From an uncultured Mycoplasmatota bacterium (GTDB taxonomy: Bacteria > Bacillota_I > Bacilli_A > RF39 > UBA660): DNA of 26,502 bases. The notes under the pieces are model-generated. The model made no database searches. It saw only the letters and a list, made by a program, of their open reading frames with translations, and was not told the origin of the DNA. Below, piece after piece: positions 23,441-26,502 of the stretch. Positions within the stretch are counted from its first letter, which is position 1, and each line of letters starts with the position of its first letter. The stretch is taken from assembly GCA_900553435.1 (NCBI GenBank), contig USDC01000001.1, forward strand, positions 1-26,502. The letters are read 5' to 3'. A program made the position numbers and the translations under genes.

Positions 23441-24136
23441 CTACTTTGTAATTACATCCATCAGTTCTTCAACTGTTCTAACTTCAAGATCAGGCCTGAT
23501 ATCTCCTTCTGGCATCGGACGTTTTCTATGATTAAACCAGATTACATGCCATCCTGCTTTCTTGGCTCCTACAACGTCTACCTCAAAGGTGTCCCCTACA
23601 AACCATGTTTCTTCTGGAATCAGATTCATCTTATCCTGTACGATCTGAAATGCTTTGATATTTGGTTTTGTATATCCGATTGCATCGGAGATAAACATCT
23701 CATCTTTATCAAACCATTGAGAAAGTCCTAGAGTCTTTAATTTCTTTCCCTGATGACGCACTGTTCCATTCGTAAGCAAACCCATCGTCTTTCCCTGCTT
23801 TTTACATTCGCTTAGCAGTGCTTTGATGCCATCTGGTACATGAATATGTTTTTGATGATAACGATATCGTTCTTCAAATTGCTTTGCCTCTTCTTTGCTT
23901 ACTTCAATCCCAGAGTCTTTATAAGTCTTCTGAATGCGGTATGCAAATTCATCGTCGTGACTGATTTTTCCTTCTCTTGCCATATAAAACGCCTCATCAC
24001 TGTAAATTCTGGAACGTTTGAAAAGTTCTTCACAGTCTTCTTTGGTCTTGTCTTCAAAAAATTCTTTATGAACTTTATCAAAGGCTTCCATCAAGTCATA
24101 TAATGTATCATCTACATCAAATATTACATTCTTCAT
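23441..24136 (-). CDS. HAD-IA family hydrolase (YjjG/phosphoglycolate-phosphatase-like)
   Basis: A 231-residue cytosolic haloacid-dehalogenase-type phosphatase. Motif I is FDVDDTLYD near the N-terminus, with both catalytic aspartates. Motif II is the TNGT in MGLLTNGTVRHQGKK. Motif III is the lysine in AIGYTKPNIKAF. Motif IV is WFVGDTFEVDVVGAKKAGW. A helical cap of about 80 residues sits between motifs I and II, as in subclass IA. The substrate cannot be told; small phosphorylated metabolites or nucleotides are usual. It follows the Cof-type phosphatase gene with a gap of one base. Confidence 0.88.
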   Translation of the reverse strand: MKNVIFDVDDTLYDLMEAFDKVHKEFFEDKTKEDCEELFKRSRIYSDEAFYMAREGKISHDDEFAYRIQKTYKDSGIEVSKEEAKQFEERYRYHQKHIHVPDGIKALLSECKKQGKTMGLLTNGTVRHQGKKLKTLGLSQWFDKDEMFISDAIGYTKPNIKAFQIVQDKMNLIPEETWFVGDTFEVDVVGAKKAGWHVIWFNHRKRPMPEGDIRPDLEVRTVEELMDVITK

Positions 24137-24137
24137 A

Positions 24138-24935
24138 CTAAATTAGTCCTAACTTCTCTAATGCTGTTGTGATTCCTTCTTCTTTCACTGTTCCTGTGAT
24201 CATAGATGCTACCTTTTCAACGGCTTCGCTGTGACGTCCCATAGCAATTCCTGTTCCAACGGCTTCCATCATCTCTACATCATTGTCTGCATCTCCAAAA
24301 GCATAAGTATCTTTCTTATCGATTCCTAATTTATCGATCAATTCAACAATTGCATCACCTTTTGTAACTCCTTTTAATGTGATATCAATAAAATTCTCTC
24401 GAACATGTTTTGCAACAGTAAAGACATCTTTAAATTCTTCTTCAAAATCTATCTTTACTTGTGGATCTTTATAATTCATAACTAATTTACTTACATGATT
24501 GTCTTTCTGGCGGAATTTCCATGGTGCATACCAGCGCTGTGGAAGATGAAACAGTTCACAGTGATGCATAAAAAATTCTGCATCCTGATGCAAATAATAA
24601 CTGATATCCCTTGTATCAAAATGAATGATCGTATCTCTTGGAAAATATTCATTGACTACTTTAAATAACAGTTCGTCTGGAATACAGATATCACGGATCA
24701 CTTCCCCTTCAACTTCTGTATGTGATCCATTACATGTGATCGCTCCCATGAATTTATCCACGTCCATCTCTAGAAATCTGTGGGTTCTTCCAGAACATAA
24801 CATTGTCAGATAACCATTTTCCTTTAATTTATTCAAGGATTCTACTGTCTTTGGTGTTGCTGTTGCAATATTATCGACTTCATCAACTGTTGTTCCATCG
24901 TAGTCGAAGAATACGACACCTTTGTATTTGTTCAT
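24138..24935 (-). CDS. Cof-type HAD-IIB family phosphatase
   Basis: A 265-residue HAD hydrolase. Motif I is FFDYDGTTVDE. Motif II is the serine in LCSGRTHRF. The lysine of motif III lies in GVTKGDAI. Motif IV is FGDADNDVEMMEAVG, followed by IAMGRHSEAVEKVA, typical of the Cof/YidA group. A large C2 cap lies in the middle. The ATG at 24933-24935 (MNKYKGVVFFDYDG) has GGAGAG directly upstream; an in-frame extension of 19 residues is not supported. Members dephosphorylate sugar phosphates or cofactor precursors; the substrate here is unknown. It precedes a second phosphatase gene in an apparent operon. Confidence 0.9.
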   Translation of the reverse strand: MNKYKGVVFFDYDGTTVDEVDNIATATPKTVESLNKLKENGYLTMLCSGRTHRFLEMDVDKFMGAITCNGSHTEVEGEVIRDICIPDELLFKVVNEYFPRDTIIHFDTRDISYYLHQDAEFFMHHCELFHLPQRWYAPWKFRQKDNHVSKLVMNYKDPQVKIDFEEEFKDVFTVAKHVRENFIDITLKGVTKGDAIVELIDKLGIDKKDTYAFGDADNDVEMMEAVGTGIAMGRHSEAVEKVASMITGTVKEEGITTALEKLGLI

Positions 24936-25014
24936 AACTCTCTCCATCCTGTTTTTTATTTTTACATACGTAATTATATTGTACGTTTTCATGGGATGAA
25001 TTTCAATGTTTTAT

Positions 25015-25057
25015 CACACAAAAAAATCAGAACCTGATATTTCAGATTCTGATTTTT
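25015..25057 (-). terminator. Intrinsic terminator of the gatB transcript
   Basis: AAAAATCAGAA (25022-25032) and TTCTGATTTTT (25047-25057) form an 11-bp stem with a 14-nt loop. On the minus strand it is followed by seven T. It closes the gat operon about 40 nt after the gatB stop codon. Confidence 0.85.
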
Positions 25058-25093
25058 GTATGTGTTGTGATCCTTTGAACGAATTGTTCTTAA

Positions 25094-26502
25094 TTACATA
25101 TTATCTAAAATCTCAGTTAAGATCTTATTAACGATTCCAGGGTTTGCTTTTCCCTGTGTCGCTTTCATTGTCTGTCCAACTAAGAATCCGATGGCTTTCT
25201 TCTTACCTGCTTTGTAATCTTCAACAGATTTCGGATTGTTGGCTACAATCTCTTCGATCGTTGCTTTTAAGGCTCCTTCGTCGTTCATGGATTTCAATCC
25301 ATGTTCTTCAACGTATGCTGCAGGATCGATATTTTCTTTGAAGACTTTCTCGAACACTTCTTTTCCTACGCTTCTGTTGATCTCATTTTTCTTGATCATC
25401 TCGATCAGTTTTGCAAGATGTTCTGGTTTGAATGATACATCGTCGATATCCATCTCTGATTCATTTACCAGACGAATGGTCTCTCCCATTAACCAGTTAG
25501 ATACTTCTTTTGGCTCTGATCCAAGTGCAATTGTTGCTTCGAAAATGTCTGCAAGATGTTTTGATCCTGTAATGATGTCGATATCATAGTCTGGAAGGTC
25601 ATATTCTTCTTTATAACGGACTTTCTTCTCGTCTCTGAACTCTGGCTGTGCTTCTCTTACTTTGTCCATCCATTCATCACTGATCTCAATCGGTACTAAG
25701 TCTGGATCTGGGAAATAGCGGTAATCCTGTGCATCTTCTTTGGAGCGCATTGCATAAGATGCTCCCTTTGTATCATCCCAACGTCTTGTTTCCTGTACGA
25801 CTTTCTCTCCTGCCTCGATCAGGTCGATCTGACGTTCCATTTCTCCTTCGATTGCTCTCTTGATGGCCTTGAAAGAGTTTAAGTTCTTCATCTCTGTACG
25901 TGTTCCGAACTCTTCTGCTCCGACTTCACGGACAGATAAGTTGACGTCAGCTCTCATAGAACCTTCCTGTAATTTGCAGTCAGATGCTCCTAAATACTGG
26001 ATGATCAGACGTAATTTCTCAAGATATGCGATAACTTCGTCTGCAGAACGCATATCTGGTTCAGATACGATCTCGATCAGTGGTACTCCAGAACGGTTAA
26101 AGTCTACTAAAGAATCTCCTGTCCATGGATCATGCACCAATTTACCAGCATCTTCTTCCATATGGATCTCGTGGATTCTTACGTCTTTCTTCTCTCCATC
26201 AACATCGATTTCTACTTTACCATTTCGACAGATTGGTAAGTATAACTGAGAAATCTGATAATTCTGTGGATTATCTGGGTAGAAATAGTTCTTACGGTCA
26301 AATTTGCAGTTCTGTGTGATGTCGCAGTTTGTTGCAAGTCCAACTGCCATAGCGTATTCTACAACCTGTTTATTTAATACTGGTAAAGATCCTGGCATAC
26401 CTGTACATACAGGGCATGTATGTGTATTTGGTGCTCCTCCGAATGCAGTGCTGCATCCACAGAAGATCTTTGTCTTTGTTGCTAATTCTACATGGACTTC
26501 AA
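25094..26502 (-). CDS. gatB: Aspartyl/glutamyl-tRNA amidotransferase subunit B, 5' end cut by window edge
   Basis: GatB with GatA and GatC converts Glu-tRNA(Gln) and Asp-tRNA(Asn) to the amide forms. The frame is open to the window edge: before the internal Met at 26398 it reads VHVELATKTKIFCGCSTAFG and NTHTCPVCTG, so the true start lies beyond 26502. The zinc-type cysteines (CGC, CPVC), KFDRKNYFYPDNPQNYQISQ, DFNRSGVPLIEIVSEPDM and EMKNLNSFKAIKRAIEGE are all diagnostic. The C-terminal YqeY-like tail is complete (KANPGIVNKILTEIL). Codon use matches the kinase and phosphatase genes of the right-hand part. Confidence 0.96.
   Translation of the reverse strand, partial: EVHVELATKTKIFCGCSTAFGGAPNTHTCPVCTGMPGSLPVLNKQVVEYAMAVGLATNCDITQNCKFDRKNYFYPDNPQNYQISQLYLPICRNGKVEIDVDGEKKDVRIHEIHMEEDAGKLVHDPWTGDSLVDFNRSGVPLIEIVSEPDMRSADEVIAYLEKLRLIIQYLGASDCKLQEGSMRADVNLSVREVGAEEFGTRTEMKNLNSFKAIKRAIEGEMERQIDLIEAGEKVVQETRRWDDTKGASYAMRSKEDAQDYRYFPDPDLVPIEISDEWMDKVREAQPEFRDEKKVRYKEEYDLPDYDIDIITGSKHLADIFEATIALGSEPKEVSNWLMGETIRLVNESEMDIDDVSFKPEHLAKLIEMIKKNEINRSVGKEVFEKVFKENIDPAAYVEEHGLKSMNDEGALKATIEEIVANNPKSVEDYKAGKKKAIGFLVGQTMKATQGKANPGIVNKILTEILDNM

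Overview
The window looks like two genomes joined end to end. Bases 1 to about 18120 come from a very AT-rich Firmicute of the Bacilli/Mollicutes type, probably one of the uncultured gut lineages close to RF39. The evidence is the ribosomal operon order (secY-adk-map-infA-rpmJ-rpsM-rpsK-rpoA), the absence of rpmD between rpsE and rplO and of rpsD between rpsK and rpoA, zinc-type S14 and L36, and almost exclusive AGA/TTA codon use. Bases from about 18130 to 26502 look like a Lachnospiraceae genome (Anaerostipes or a relative): clearly higher GC, CGT/ATC/CAG codons, and a GatB typical of that family. By my count GC is 14% in 18021-18120 and 39% in 18241-18340. The change falls inside a gene, so a chimeric assembly join is the simplest explanation.

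Left part. The minus strand carries the whole S10-spc-alpha ribosomal supercluster, from rpsJ (13505) down to a 3'-truncated rpoA at the window edge. It is transcribed from a clear promoter at 13636-13664 through a leader of about 120 nt. secY carries an apparent one-base deletion near 3570. L3 has a Glu-rich C-terminal tail. Next to the operon promoter lies a single-ORF IS66-type insertion sequence (about 13710-15515) with matching 16-bp ends. The transposase transcript appears to start inside a terminator-like hairpin whose loop is complementary to the transposase ribosome binding region.

Beyond the IS is a secreted surface protein (15634-17307) with two repeat domains and a C-terminal domain of C-type-lectin/FGE type. 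Its last 180 bp are GC-rich and are followed by a GC-rich inverted repeat, the layout of a target gene of a diversity-generating retroelement (DGR). No reverse transcriptase or template repeat is in the window. Two promoters precede the gene, one with a G7 tract in its spacer. A broken SpaA/Cna-B-like adhesin gene (17485-18120) runs into the join.

Right part. An OmpR-family response regulator and an overlapping sensor kinase (minus strand) face a divergently transcribed secreted protein with a C-terminal fibronectin type III domain (plus strand). Then come a strong bidirectional terminator, two HAD-family phosphatases, a second terminator and the 3' part of gatB, cut by the window edge.

The observations most worth following up are the DGR-like variable end with its hairpin, the IS66 leader RNA, the G7 promoter, and the chimeric join.
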